Origin: Parvibaculum sp.
GTDB taxonomy: Bacteria; Pseudomonadota; Alphaproteobacteria; Parvibaculales; Parvibaculaceae
Assembly: GCA_002694985.1 (NCBI GenBank)
Contig: NZNS01000004.1
Coordinates: 1 to 52,354 of the forward strand
Reading direction: 5' to 3'
DNA: 52,354 bases
Part shown: positions 43,346 through 52,354 of the stretch, in pieces
Layout: each line of letters begins with the position of its first letter
Position numbering within the stretch: the first letter of the stretch is position 1
Translations under genes and position numbers: made by a program
Notes under the pieces: generated by a model
Databases searched by the model: none
What the model saw: only the letters and a program-made list of their open reading frames with translations
Told to the model about the DNA's origin: nothing

Positions 43346-44638
43346 TCATTTGTCCTCTTCCTTGCGAAGAATGGCTGCAAAAAAGCCGTCCGTACCGGTC
43401 GAGGCCGGGCTCAGGCGAAGCGCATTTCCGGCCGGCGCAGGCGGCGGCGCCACCCCTTCCGGCCAGAAAGCCGCCCAGGACAAGGCGGTGAAACCGGTAT
43501 GAGCGGCGAGAAAGGTATCCACCTGGCGCTCATTCTCCGAGGGCAGAAGCGAACAGGTGACATAGACGATTCGCCCGCCGGGCCTGACCAGAGCCGCGGC
43601 ACGGGCAAGCACTTCTTCCTGTGCTGCCCGATAGCCTGCCAGCATGTCGGGGGACAGACGCCAACGCGCATCGGGGCTGCGGCGCCATGCACCGGTGCCG
43701 CTGCAAGGCGCATCGACAAGGACACAATCCGCGCGAGCGGCAAGCCCTGCAAGATCCGGGTCCGGCTGGCCTGCATGCCAGGGCCCGAGCACACTCGTCT
43801 GAAGGTTGCGGATGCCTGCACGCTGAGCGCGCGGCTCAAGCGGCGCCAGACGCCGACCGTCCGTGTCGCAGGCATAAATCTGTCCGCGATTTCCCATCAT
43901 GGCGGCGAGTGCGAGCGATTTGCCACCCCCGCCCGCGCAGAGATCCACCACCTGTTCGCCGGGCTTAACGCCCGTCAGCAAGCAGGCAAGCTGCGAGCCC
44001 TCATCCTGAATTTCGACAGCGCCTTCGCGATAAACCGCAAGTGCCGGCAGATTGCCGCGCGATGTGAGCCGGAGCCCCCAGGGCGACCACGGACAAGGCT
44101 CGGCTGTGAGGCCAGCCTCCTCCAGCGACTTGAGAGCGCGCTCCCTCTTCGTCTTCAGCGTGTTGATGCGAAGGTCTGTCGGCGCGCGATCGAGAAGCGC
44201 CGACATCTCCCGCTCCAATGCATTGCCGAAGGCTGCCTCCAGTTCGCTATGGAGCCATTCAGGGTAGTTGAGCCGCACCCAGGGGGCAGCCTCGGGGCCG
44301 GGAAGCGCGGCGGCGGCCAATACTGCCGTCTCCTCTTCGCTCAGCGGCTCCGGCGCGTGGCGGCCACCATCCGCAAGCAAAGATATGTCCTCGCCTTTCA
44401 CCAGTGCCTGTGCGGCAAAAGCCAGAAGACGAGCATCCTCACGTCCCGTGGCCGCGGAAAGCTCCGCCTTGCGGCGAAGCACGGTGTAGACGAGTTCGGA
44501 AATGGCGGCGCGATCCTTCGAGCCCGCATAGCGGTTCGACCGGCCCCAGTTCTCCACGATGCGATCCGCCGGGCGGCCGCTCTGGAAAATGTCGTTGAGG
44601 ATCTCGATGGCAGATTGCAGACGTGCGCCGGGTGTCAT
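43346..44638 (-). CDS. RsmB/NOP-family RNA (cytosine-5) methyltransferase
   Basis: A 430-residue protein. The N-terminal NusB-like helical region includes GSKDRAAISELVYTVLRR. The SAM domain has VVDLCAGGGGKSLALAAMMGNRG, the general motif VLVDAPCSGTGAWRRSPDARW (Cys in motif IV) and the catalytic TCSLLPSENERQVD (Cys in motif VI). This matches enzymes methylating C5 of cytosine in rRNA, such as RsmB on 16S C967, but family members in alphaproteobacteria differ in target, so I leave the symbol open. It lies 28 bases downstream of guaB. Confidence 0.9.
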   Translation of the reverse strand: MTPGARLQSAIEILNDIFQSGRPADRIVENWGRSNRYAGSKDRAAISELVYTVLRRKAELSAATGREDARLLAFAAQALVKGEDISLLADGGRHAPEPLSEEETAVLAAAALPGPEAAPWVRLNYPEWLHSELEAAFGNALEREMSALLDRAPTDLRINTLKTKRERALKSLEEAGLTAEPCPWSPWGLRLTSRGNLPALAVYREGAVEIQDEGSQLACLLTGVKPGEQVVDLCAGGGGKSLALAAMMGNRGQIYACDTDGRRLAPLEPRAQRAGIRNLQTSVLGPWHAGQPDPDLAGLAARADCVLVDAPCSGTGAWRRSPDARWRLSPDMLAGYRAAQEEVLARAAALVRPGGRIVYVTCSLLPSENERQVDTFLAAHTGFTALSWAAFWPEGVAPPPAPAGNALRLSPASTGTDGFFAAILRKEEDK

Positions 44639-44666
44639 TTCACGTCACCCGCGACCGGACGGGCGC

Positions 44667-46163
<1,497 letters not shown>

Positions 46164-46239
46164 TTATCGTGTGTTGGCGCTGGCTTTTAACACCTATATG
46201 CGGGAATGCAAATAGTCGTATGCCGCAGCTGCGAAATAT

Positions 46240-46998
46240 TCACGTAGCGTCTTCGGTACTGCTTTCGGAACGCCCCTTAAAGCCTTGAGCCAACACATAC
46301 ATCTCCGCCGAATCGGCTCGGCTTGCCTTTGGTTTCACATGGCGGACCGTCTTGAAGTGCTGCTTGAGGAGCGTCAAAAGCTCGCTCTCCGTCCCGCCCT
46401 GCAACACCTTGGCAAGAAAGGCTCCTCCGGGCGCGAGAACCTCAACGGCAAAATGCGCGGCGATCTCACACAAATGCATGATGCGCAGATGGTCCGTCTG
46501 CTTGTGGCCTGTGGTGGGGGCCGCCATATCGGAGAGCACGAGGTCGGCTTCGCCCGCGAGGTGCGCCTTCACGGCGTCGTCGGCCCCTTCATCCAGAAAA
46601 TCAAGCTGGAGAATGGTGGCGCCGGGCACCGACTCGGTCTCGAGATAATCGAGACCGATCACCCTGCCCTCGCCCTTGTTTCCGTCCTTCCCGAGCGCCT
46701 TCACACGCGCGACCGCCACCTGACACCAGCCGCCGGGCGCGCAACCCAGATCGACCACGCGCGCCCCCGGTTTGAGCAGGTGGTACTTGTCGTCGATCTC
46801 GGCCAGCTTGTAGGCGGCGCGGGAGCGATATCCATCGCGCTTCGCGGCATGAACATAGGGGTCGTTCAACTGGCGTTGCAGCCAGCGGGTGGACGAGTTC
46901 GAGCGTCTACGCGCTGTCTTCACGCGCACTTTCAGCGCGCGGGCGCCGCCATCTCCCGTCCCACCGTCCTTGCCCTTCTTCTCACCAGCCATCGTCAC
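46240..46998 (-). CDS. rlmE: 23S rRNA (uridine-2'-O)-methyltransferase RlmE/FtsJ
   Basis: A 252-residue enzyme methylating U2552 of 23S rRNA. A basic low-complexity N-terminus ([14 protein letters not shown]) precedes the domain. The catalytic Lys-Asp-Lys-Glu set is seen in [35 protein letters not shown] and [13 protein letters not shown], and the SAM loop is [15 protein letters not shown]. Its ATG overlaps the stop of the phosphatase gene (ATGA). The Ppx/GppA-rlmE pairing is frequent in alphaproteobacteria. Confidence 0.95.
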   Translation of the reverse strand: MTMAGEKKGKDGGTGDGGARALKVRVKTARRRSNSSTRWLQRQLNDPYVHAAKRDGYRSRAAYKLAEIDDKYHLLKPGARVVDLGCAPGGWCQVAVARVKALGKDGNKGEGRVIGLDYLETESVPGATILQLDFLDEGADDAVKAHLAGEADLVLSDMAAPTTGHKQTDHLRIMHLCEIAAHFAVEVLAPGGAFLAKVLQGGTESELLTLLKQHFKTVRHVKPKASRADSAEMYVLAQGFKGRSESSTEDAT

Positions 46999-48335
46999 AC
47001 CGTTCCATTGTTAGCTGCCGGATTACCTGCGGGTCTTGGCTTTCTTCGGCGCTTTCTGCGACGTCGCTTTCTCTTGTTGGCATCCGCTTCCATCAGCGAG
47101 AGCAGGATACCCTCGCGAAGACCGCGATCCGCGACCCGCAGACGATCAGCCGGCCAGGCTCGGGCGATTGCCTCGAAAATGGCGCAGCCCGCCAACACAA
47201 GATCCGCACGCTCCTGTCCGACGCAAGGATGAGCTGCACGACTTTCATAATCCATATCGAGAAGAGACTGCGTGACGTTCCGCACCTCCTCCGGCGATAT
47301 CCAGATGCCGTCTACCCGTGTGCGGTCATAGCGAGCGAGACCGAGATGGACGCCCGCAATGGTTGTCACCGTCCCGGAAGTGCCGAGCAGATGAAAATCC
47401 GCAGGTGTACTGCTCACATCCGGCATCATGCGCTCCAGAAAGGGGGTAAGCTGACTGCTTACCTCCCCCACCATGCGTGCATATACGTCTTCCGGCACCT
47501 CCACGCCACCGTGGCGCTCGGCAAGAGTGACGACACCGCAGGGCAGCGAAATCCAATCCGCGATGGCGGGGCGTCCGTCGGCACGGCCATCCATACGAAC
47601 CCAGATGAGTTCGGTCGATCCGCCGCCAATGTCGAAAACGAGCGCGGAAGTGCAGTTCCTGTCGAGGAGAGGCGAACACCCGGCAACAGCAAGGCGCGCC
47701 TCGTCTTCCGTCGAGACGATTTCGAGCGAAAGACTGGTCTCTCGCTTCACCCGTTCGATGAAGTCCGAGCCGTTTTCCGCCGTGCGGCAGGCTGCCGTCG
47801 CTATCGTCCGGGACCGGGCGACGCCCCTGCGTGTCATCTTCTCGGCGCAGATGCGCAGAGCATCGATTGCGCGATCCATTGCAGCATCGCCCAGAGCGCC
47901 CGTGTGGGCCAGGCCCTCCCCCAAACGGACGATACGGGAGTAGGCATCGACAACCTTGAACCCCTCCGGAGAGCGGCGGGCAATCAAAAGACGGCAGTTA
48001 TTCGTGCCGAGATCGAGCGCCGCATAGAGGTGGTCCTGGGCGCCGCGGCCTCTGGCCGGACGTCGGGAGTTTCTGGATGCCGGTTTGGGTCGAGGCTGCT
48101 CGACCGATTTATCGAGCGCGGCAGCGTCCTTACGCGCTTCTTCCTTGCGACGGCCTCTTCCCCGCCGGCCGCGCCGGCGCGGCTTCCCCGGCCTGTCCTG
48201 AACCGTGCTCTTTTCGGGGGAACCGCGTGTCCTTTCGTCATCCGCTTCCTTTTGGGAAGCAGTGCTATGGTTCGCGGCGGAGGGGGCCTGTGGCAGGCCT
48301 TCAATAGCGGCATGGGCCCCGCCAGGACCGTTCAT
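46995..48335 (-). CDS. Ppx/GppA-family phosphatase with basic N-terminal extension
   Basis: A 446-residue protein. The catalytic region has the ASKHA-fold motifs [30 protein letters not shown] and [17 protein letters not shown], typical of exopolyphosphatase/guanosine-pentaphosphate phosphatases. Before it lie about 100 residues rich in Arg, Lys, Gly and Pro ([18 protein letters not shown]), and the C-terminus ends in another basic run ([17 protein letters not shown]). These disordered basic tails could bind polyphosphate or RNA. The ATG at 48335 is preceded by GAAGGTGA. The frame runs 20 codons further up to 48395. Whether it cleaves polyphosphate or pppGpp cannot be told. Confidence 0.9.
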   Translation of the reverse strand: MNGPGGAHAAIEGLPQAPSAANHSTASQKEADDERTRGSPEKSTVQDRPGKPRRRGRRGRGRRKEEARKDAAALDKSVEQPRPKPASRNSRRPARGRGAQDHLYAALDLGTNNCRLLIARRSPEGFKVVDAYSRIVRLGEGLAHTGALGDAAMDRAIDALRICAEKMTRRGVARSRTIATAACRTAENGSDFIERVKRETSLSLEIVSTEDEARLAVAGCSPLLDRNCTSALVFDIGGGSTELIWVRMDGRADGRPAIADWISLPCGVVTLAERHGGVEVPEDVYARMVGEVSSQLTPFLERMMPDVSSTPADFHLLGTSGTVTTIAGVHLGLARYDRTRVDGIWISPEEVRNVTQSLLDMDYESRAAHPCVGQERADLVLAGCAIFEAIARAWPADRLRVADRGLREGILLSLMEADANKRKRRRRKRRRKPRPAGNPAANNGTV

Positions 48336-48740
48336 ACCGTCGTCACCTTCATGGTGCACTTTATTCAGTCCCGGGAAGCGCAGGACAACCGCCATAAGCG
48401 GGCCGCGCTATCGACCGGATTCCCTATATTTTTCAGTTGAGTGGAGTGTAGCAGCCTGAGCCGTGCGGTAAAGACGGGGGTGTCGCTGCTGTCATACAGG
48501 GAAGTGGCTGGGGGACCAGGACCCGCTCGACTGTCGAAAAAATTAGCGATAACAAAGGCTTAACTTGCATTTCGCGGCTGTGTAGCACACCTCTGTGTCA
48601 CACTCAATGCCTAGCCCTTCTGGTCAGGGTGGATGCAATGGAAGGTTTCTTCGGGGGGGCTAGGAGGAACCTGCAATTGTGCACATATTGATGTGTACAT
48701 ATTGAGCGACTTAACTTTTTGTAATTGGGATATCGATTCT
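48336..48740. promoter_or_regulatory. Divergent region between the phosphatase gene and the dTDP-rhamnose operon
   Basis: No gene is supported in these 405 bases. From about 48535 the sequence becomes A+T-rich. It contains short palindromes GTGTAGCACAC (48580-48590) and GTGTCACAC (48595-48603), and a 14-base tandem direct repeat at 48679-48706 (GTGCACATATTGAT and GTGTACATATTGAG, 12 of 14 identical). These lie 35 to 160 bases before the rfbC start and are candidate operators. I looked for a JUMPstart/ops element, usual upstream of O-antigen operons, and did not find one. Confidence 0.45.
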
Positions 48741-49337
48741 TTGAGCAACAAGCTTGTCGTAAAATCATTGCCGGTTCTGCCAGAAGTAAAACTGATCGAA
48801 ACGCCGCGACACGACGACGCTCGCGGATTTTTTTCCGAAACTTATAGTTTGCGTGCGTTTTCTGAAGCCGGAATTGCGGCGGTGTTTGTACAAGACAACC
48901 ATTCGTTGTCTGTGGCTCGCGGCACACTACGGGGATTACATTTTCAAACTCACCCCTTTGCTCAGGACAAACTCGTCCGTGTAACTCGGGGACGAATTCT
49001 CGATGTGGTTGTCGACATCCGACATGGATCACCAACTTTCGGCAAGCATGCGAGCACTGTTCTTAGCGCCGAAAACAACCTCCAAATTCTTGTTCCGATC
49101 GGGTTTGCGCATGGGTTGGTCACGCTAGAGGACGACACCGAAGTTGTTTACAAGGTATCAAACTTCTACTCGGCCGAGCATGATGGCGGGCTTTTGTGGA
49201 ATGATCCAGCATTGGGGATTGATTGGAGATTGGACGGCATTACACCTGTTCTGTCCGAAAAAGACCGCATTCATCCTTTGCTTGCCGACTTGCCGCAATA
49301 TTTCAAATACGGCGATGTTGAAAAGTCTGGGAGCTAA
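48741..49337 (+). CDS. rfbC: dTDP-4-dehydrorhamnose 3,5-epimerase
   Basis: A 198-residue RmlC cupin with RGFFSETYSLRAF, the catalytic His67 in LRGLHFQ, Lys77 in QDKLVRV, GFAHGL, and both tyrosines in VVYKVSNFYSAEHDGG, followed by WNDPALGIDW. It is thus a canonical 3,5-epimerase, unlike the Phe variant at 5152-5703. The start is taken as TTG at 48741 because family similarity begins right after it and GGGA lies ten bases upstream. The open frame reaches 48633 but that part looks non-coding. Base composition is lower in GC than that of rfbA downstream. Confidence 0.9.
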   Translation: MSNKLVVKSLPVLPEVKLIETPRHDDARGFFSETYSLRAFSEAGIAAVFVQDNHSLSVARGTLRGLHFQTHPFAQDKLVRVTRGRILDVVVDIRHGSPTFGKHASTVLSAENNLQILVPIGFAHGLVTLEDDTEVVYKVSNFYSAEHDGGLLWNDPALGIDWRLDGITPVLSEKDRIHPLLADLPQYFKYGDVEKSGS

Positions 49338-49415
49338 ATAGGGGAGATAGGAAGCTCTCTTTATACGTAGCGTATAATTTTTGCATGGTGCCGGGGGGCG
49401 AGCCGGGGGGGCGAA

Positions 49416-51407
49416 ATGAAAGTGCTGGTTACAGGGGGGGCAGGATTTATCGGTTCGTCGGTATGTCGATATTTAATCGAGCAGACAGACGTCGAAGTTA
49501 CTAATCTGGACAAGTTGACCTATGCGGCCAATTTAAATTCGCTTGCGTTGGTGGCGGAGAGTTCGCGTTATCGATTTGTCGAGGGAGATATCTGCGACAG
49601 TTGCCTGCTTGATGAGATATTTGGAAATTTCAAACCCGATGCGGTGATGCATCTTGCCGCAGAATCGCATGTTGATCGTTCGATCACAGGTTCGGCTGAC
49701 TTCATTCAAACCAATATCGTCGGCACCTACACGCTGCTTGAGGCGACAAGGCGATACTGGGAAGGATTGCCGGAATCGCGAAAGAGAGAGTTTCGTTTTC
49801 TTCATGTTTCGACCGATGAGGTCTATGGCAGTCTTGGCGCGGAAGGGTTGTTCTCAGAGACAACGGCATATAGCCCCAATTCGCCTTATGCTGCGAGCAA
49901 GGCATCAGCAGATCACCTTGTGAATGCTTGGCATCACACCTACGGACTTCCCGTTTTGATAACAAATTGCTCGAATAATTACGGGCCTTATCACTTTCCT
50001 GAGAAGCTTATACCTCTTGTGATACTTAACGCGCTGGAGGAAAAGCCGTTGCCCGTTTACGGCAAAGGTAACAATGTCCGGGACTGGCTCTATGTCGACG
50101 ACCATGCGCGTGCCCTTGAACTCGTTCTGAGGCGAGGTGTCCCTGGTGAGAAATATAATATCGGTGGACGGAACGAGCGCACAAATCTCGAAGTCGTCGA
50201 AGCAATCTGCGATTATCTTGACGAAAAAATACCCGCGGCAACTGTCGTCCGGCGTCGGGACCTCATTGCCTTCGTCGCCGACCGACCGGGACACGATCAA
50301 CGTTATGCAATCGATGCAACAAAACTTGAAGACGAACTTGGCTGGCGTGCGCAGGAAAATTTCGAAACCGGACTTCGTAAGACGATCGAATGGTATCTTG
50401 CAAACGAGAATTGGTGGCGTCCACTACGATCGGGCATCTATGGCGGCGAAAGGCTGGGCCTTCTGGCTGACGGCAAGGTGCGCGTCAAGCCACTCGGACG
50501 GCGGGCGGACAAGCGGCCAATTCTTATCGTTGGTCGCCATGGGCAGGTGGCGCAGGCTCTTGATGCGAGGGGCTTCGACGGTGTTCCGCATGTGGCGCTT
50601 GGACGAGATGAGTTCGACCTGACGGACCCTGGTGCAGTTGAGCGCGCTTTCGCTGCACATAACCCAAGACTCGTTGTCAATGCGGCGGCATACACAGCCG
50701 TGGATAAGGCAGAGAGCGAGCGCGATGTTGCCTTTGCGGTCAACAGTGACGGAGCCGCTATTCTTGCAAGACTTTGTGCGGAAGCGAAAATTCCGCTCAT
50801 TCATATTTCGACAGATTATGTCTTTGATGGCACCAAGAATGCGCCTTACGTCGAAGATGATCCGACCGCCCCGCTTAATGTCTATGGCGCATCGAAGGCG
50901 GAAGGCGAGGAGGCCATTCGTGGACTGCTGAGGGAGCACGTGATCCTGCGGACAAGTTGGGTCTGTAGCTCGACCGGTAGCAATTTTGTCAAGACAATGC
51001 TGCGGCTCGCGGAAAATCGAGACGAATTGAAGGTGGTCGATGATCAGCGCGGCGCGCCTACATTCGCCACGGACATCGCTGACGCCATCGGCGTGATTTC
51101 CGCGCGTTTGCTTAGTGGCGACGGGGCATATGGTACTTTCCACCTCGCAGGAAGTGGCGAGACGACCTGGTGTGGATTTGCGCGCGAAATATTTGCACAG
51201 TTGGTGGCTTCTGGCATGAAGTCCCCGAACGTGATCGCAATACCCACGGGCAACTATCCGACCCCGGCCCAACGCCCCATGAATTCGAGACTCAATTGCA
51301 GGAAGATCAAGGACGCATATGGGATAGTGCTCCCGGATTGGAAAATCAGTTTAGGGCAATGCCTCGATGAGCTTTTGCAAAACGCAGATATGGAAGGCGC
51401 ATCATGA
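49416..51407 (+). CDS. rfbB-rfbD: Fused dTDP-glucose 4,6-dehydratase / dTDP-4-dehydrorhamnose reductase
   Basis: One uninterrupted 663-residue frame encodes two enzymes. Residues 1 to about 350 are RfbB: TGGAGFIG loop at 6-13, [29 protein letters not shown] at 132-138, YAASK at 158-162 and [13 protein letters not shown]. After a linker, residues about 368-660 are RfbD: nucleotide loop VGRHGQVA at 372-379, [26 protein letters not shown] at 490-494, RTSWV and [13 protein letters not shown]. The fusion would channel dTDP-4-keto sugar between steps 2 and 4, with RfbC acting between. It is 78 bases after rfbC. Its GC content is visibly lower than that of rfbA. Confidence 0.93.
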   Translation: MKVLVTGGAGFIGSSVCRYLIEQTDVEVTNLDKLTYAANLNSLALVAESSRYRFVEGDICDSCLLDEIFGNFKPDAVMHLAAESHVDRSITGSADFIQTNIVGTYTLLEATRRYWEGLPESRKREFRFLHVSTDEVYGSLGAEGLFSETTAYSPNSPYAASKASADHLVNAWHHTYGLPVLITNCSNNYGPYHFPEKLIPLVILNALEEKPLPVYGKGNNVRDWLYVDDHARALELVLRRGVPGEKYNIGGRNERTNLEVVEAICDYLDEKIPAATVVRRRDLIAFVADRPGHDQRYAIDATKLEDELGWRAQENFETGLRKTIEWYLANENWWRPLRSGIYGGERLGLLADGKVRVKPLGRRADKRPILIVGRHGQVAQALDARGFDGVPHVALGRDEFDLTDPGAVERAFAAHNPRLVVNAAAYTAVDKAESERDVAFAVNSDGAAILARLCAEAKIPLIHISTDYVFDGTKNAPYVEDDPTAPLNVYGASKAEGEEAIRGLLREHVILRTSWVCSSTGSNFVKTMLRLAENRDELKVVDDQRGAPTFATDIADAIGVISARLLSGDGAYGTFHLAGSGETTWCGFAREIFAQLVASGMKSPNVIAIPTGNYPTPAQRPMNSRLNCRKIKDAYGIVLPDWKISLGQCLDELLQNADMEGAS

Positions 51408-52273
51408 AGGGCATCATTCTCGCGGGCGGCTCGGGGACGCGCCTCTATCCGGTGACGCTGGCGATCAGCAAGCAGCTTCTGCCGGTCTACGACAAGCCGA
51501 TGATCTACTATCCGCTGAGCACGCTCATGCTTGCCGGCATCCGGGACATTCTCATCATTTCGACGCCCCTCGATTTGCCGTTGTTCCAACGCCTGCTCGG
51601 CGACGGTTCGCAATGGGGCATCGATCTTTCCTATGCCGAGCAGCCGAGCCCGGAGGGACTCGCGCAGGCGTTCCTGATCGGTGAGAAGTTCATTGGGGGG
51701 TCGTCCTGCGCGCTCGTCCTCGGCGACAATCTCTTCTACGGCGACGGCATGCCGGAAAAGATGCGCCGCGCGACGAAACGCGAGGGCGCAACCGTCTTCG
51801 CCTATCATGTCGGCGATCCGGAACGCTATGGCGTCGTCGAATTCGACGGTGAGGCGCGTGTGCTGTCGATCGAGGAGAAGCCGAAGGTGCCGCGCTCTAA
51901 CTGGGCAGTAACGGGCCTTTATTTCTACGATAACGATGTTGTCGAGATCGCCAGGAGCATCCGCCCTTCGGCGCGCGGCGAACTCGAAATCACCGACGTC
52001 AATCGCGCCTATCTCGCAAAGGGGCGGCTGCGCGTCGAAAAGCTCGGGCGCGGCTATGTCTGGCTCGATACGGGCACGCATGATTCGCTCATGGAAGCGG
52101 GCGAATTCATCAGGACGATCGAGCACAGACAGGGGGTGAAGGTCGCGAGCCCCGAAGAAATCGCGTATGAAGCCGGTTATATCACCGCCGAGGATTTGCG
52201 CGCCGCCGCGCGGGCGCTCGGAAGCTCGACCTACGGGCATTACCTCGCCAGGCTGGGGAGCGAAGACTGCTGA
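51404..52273 (+). CDS. rfbA: Glucose-1-phosphate thymidylyltransferase
   Basis: A 289-residue nucleotidyltransferase with [47 protein letters not shown] and the sugar-binding [19 protein letters not shown]. It makes dTDP-glucose from dTTP and glucose 1-phosphate, the first step of dTDP-L-rhamnose synthesis. The start overlaps the fusion gene stop (ATGA). The conserved fold ends at about YGHYLARL. The last few codons and the stop coincide with the start of insertion-sequence-like DNA, so the extreme C-terminus (GSEDC) may not be original. GC content is high, like the core genes. Confidence 0.94.
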   Translation: MKGIILAGGSGTRLYPVTLAISKQLLPVYDKPMIYYPLSTLMLAGIRDILIISTPLDLPLFQRLLGDGSQWGIDLSYAEQPSPEGLAQAFLIGEKFIGGSSCALVLGDNLFYGDGMPEKMRRATKREGATVFAYHVGDPERYGVVEFDGEARVLSIEEKPKVPRSNWAVTGLYFYDNDVVEIARSIRPSARGELEITDVNRAYLAKGRLRVEKLGRGYVWLDTGTHDSLMEAGEFIRTIEHRQGVKVASPEEIAYEAGYITAEDLRAAARALGSSTYGHYLARLGSEDC

Positions 52274-52354
52274 TTTGGCCCGGCGACATGGTGTGTCGGA
52301 CGCGACGATCTACAACTGGAAGTCGAAGTATGGCGGGCTGGAAGTGTCGGAGGC
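52260..52354 (+). mobile_element. IS3-family orfA fragment abutting rfbA
   Basis: From 52260 the third plus frame reads [20 protein letters not shown] followed by KSKYGGLEVSEA. This is the helix-turn-helix segment of OrfA from the IS3 family (IS407-like group), where AKTADLCRRHGVSDATFYNWKAKYGG-type sequence is typical. The usual N-terminus (MKRSRFSEEQI type) and the left terminal repeat are missing, because rfbA coding sequence lies directly before it. It is therefore a truncated or internally joined copy, continuing beyond the window. It differs from the element at 1-97. Confidence 0.75.

Noticed and set aside
48336..48740. Possible JUMPstart/ops element before the rhamnose operon
   Set aside because: No GGCGGTAGCGT-like ops core was found in the leader.
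48633..48740. Upstream extension of rfbC to an ATG at 48633
   Set aside because: The extra 36 codons are Cys/Trp-containing and unlike any RmlC N-terminus, and they cover the direct-repeat region.

Overview
The window looks like chromosomal DNA of a GC-rich alphaproteobacterium, most likely of the Hyphomicrobiales (a Parvibaculum-like genome is my best guess). This rests on gene order (fabD-fabG-acpP-fabF-mltG-yicC-gmk; rpsF-rpsR-rplI-cfa-dnaB; alr-mlaE-mlaF-radA-cvpA-purF), on high GC at third codon positions, and on frequent GTG/TTG starts. No rRNA, tRNA or CRISPR was seen.

Layout. (1) Positions 1-97 are the 5' end of an IS3-family insertion sequence pointing out of the window. It cuts off the N-terminus of a sulfotransferase gene (98-703). 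(2) 812-7565, minus strand: a compact sugar operon. It holds glucose-1-phosphate cytidylyltransferase, CDP-glucose 4,6-dehydratase, an RmlC-like epimerase, a TylC3/NovU-type C-methyltransferase, a GT2 glycosyltransferase, a hexapeptide acetyltransferase, an SDR reductase and a cephalosporin-hydroxylase-like protein. Together they could make, transfer and decorate a CDP-linked C-methyl-branched 6-deoxyhexose. (3) 7578-13844, minus: gmk, yicC, mltG and the type II fatty-acid synthesis genes. (4) 14185-18862, plus: rpsF-rpsR-rplI, a strong terminator, cfa, an intergenic region rich in operator-like repeats, and dnaB. (5) 18892-19902: an A+T-richer scar with a frameshifted Abi_C-type gene and a lone PD-(D/E)XK nuclease-like gene, read as a decayed defence insertion. 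(6) 20243-22357: an orphan membrane histidine kinase. (7) 22687-30039, plus: alr, mlaE, mlaF, radA, cvpA, purF and an SDR. (8) 30134-37215, minus: der, bamB-like, yfgM-like, panB, two paralogous six-helix membrane proteins and a TPR protein. (9) 37263-40625: a SnoaL-like remnant, asd and ilvD. (10) 40743-48335, minus: rpiB, guaA, a TPR protein, an RsmB-family methyltransferase, guaB, rlmE and a Ppx/GppA phosphatase. (11) 48741-52273, plus: a dTDP-L-rhamnose operon with rfbC, a fused rfbB-rfbD and rfbA. It ends in an IS3-type orfA fragment pointing out of the window.

The most distinctive content is the pair of nucleotide-sugar operons at the two ends. One uses CDP-sugars and the other dTDP-sugars, and each is bounded on its outer side by an IS3-family fragment. 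The dTDP operon carries an unusual RfbB-RfbD fusion and is a compositional mosaic. The middle is mostly conserved housekeeping. Exceptions are the defence scar downstream of dnaB and a cluster of palindromic and direct-repeat motifs between cfa and dnaB.
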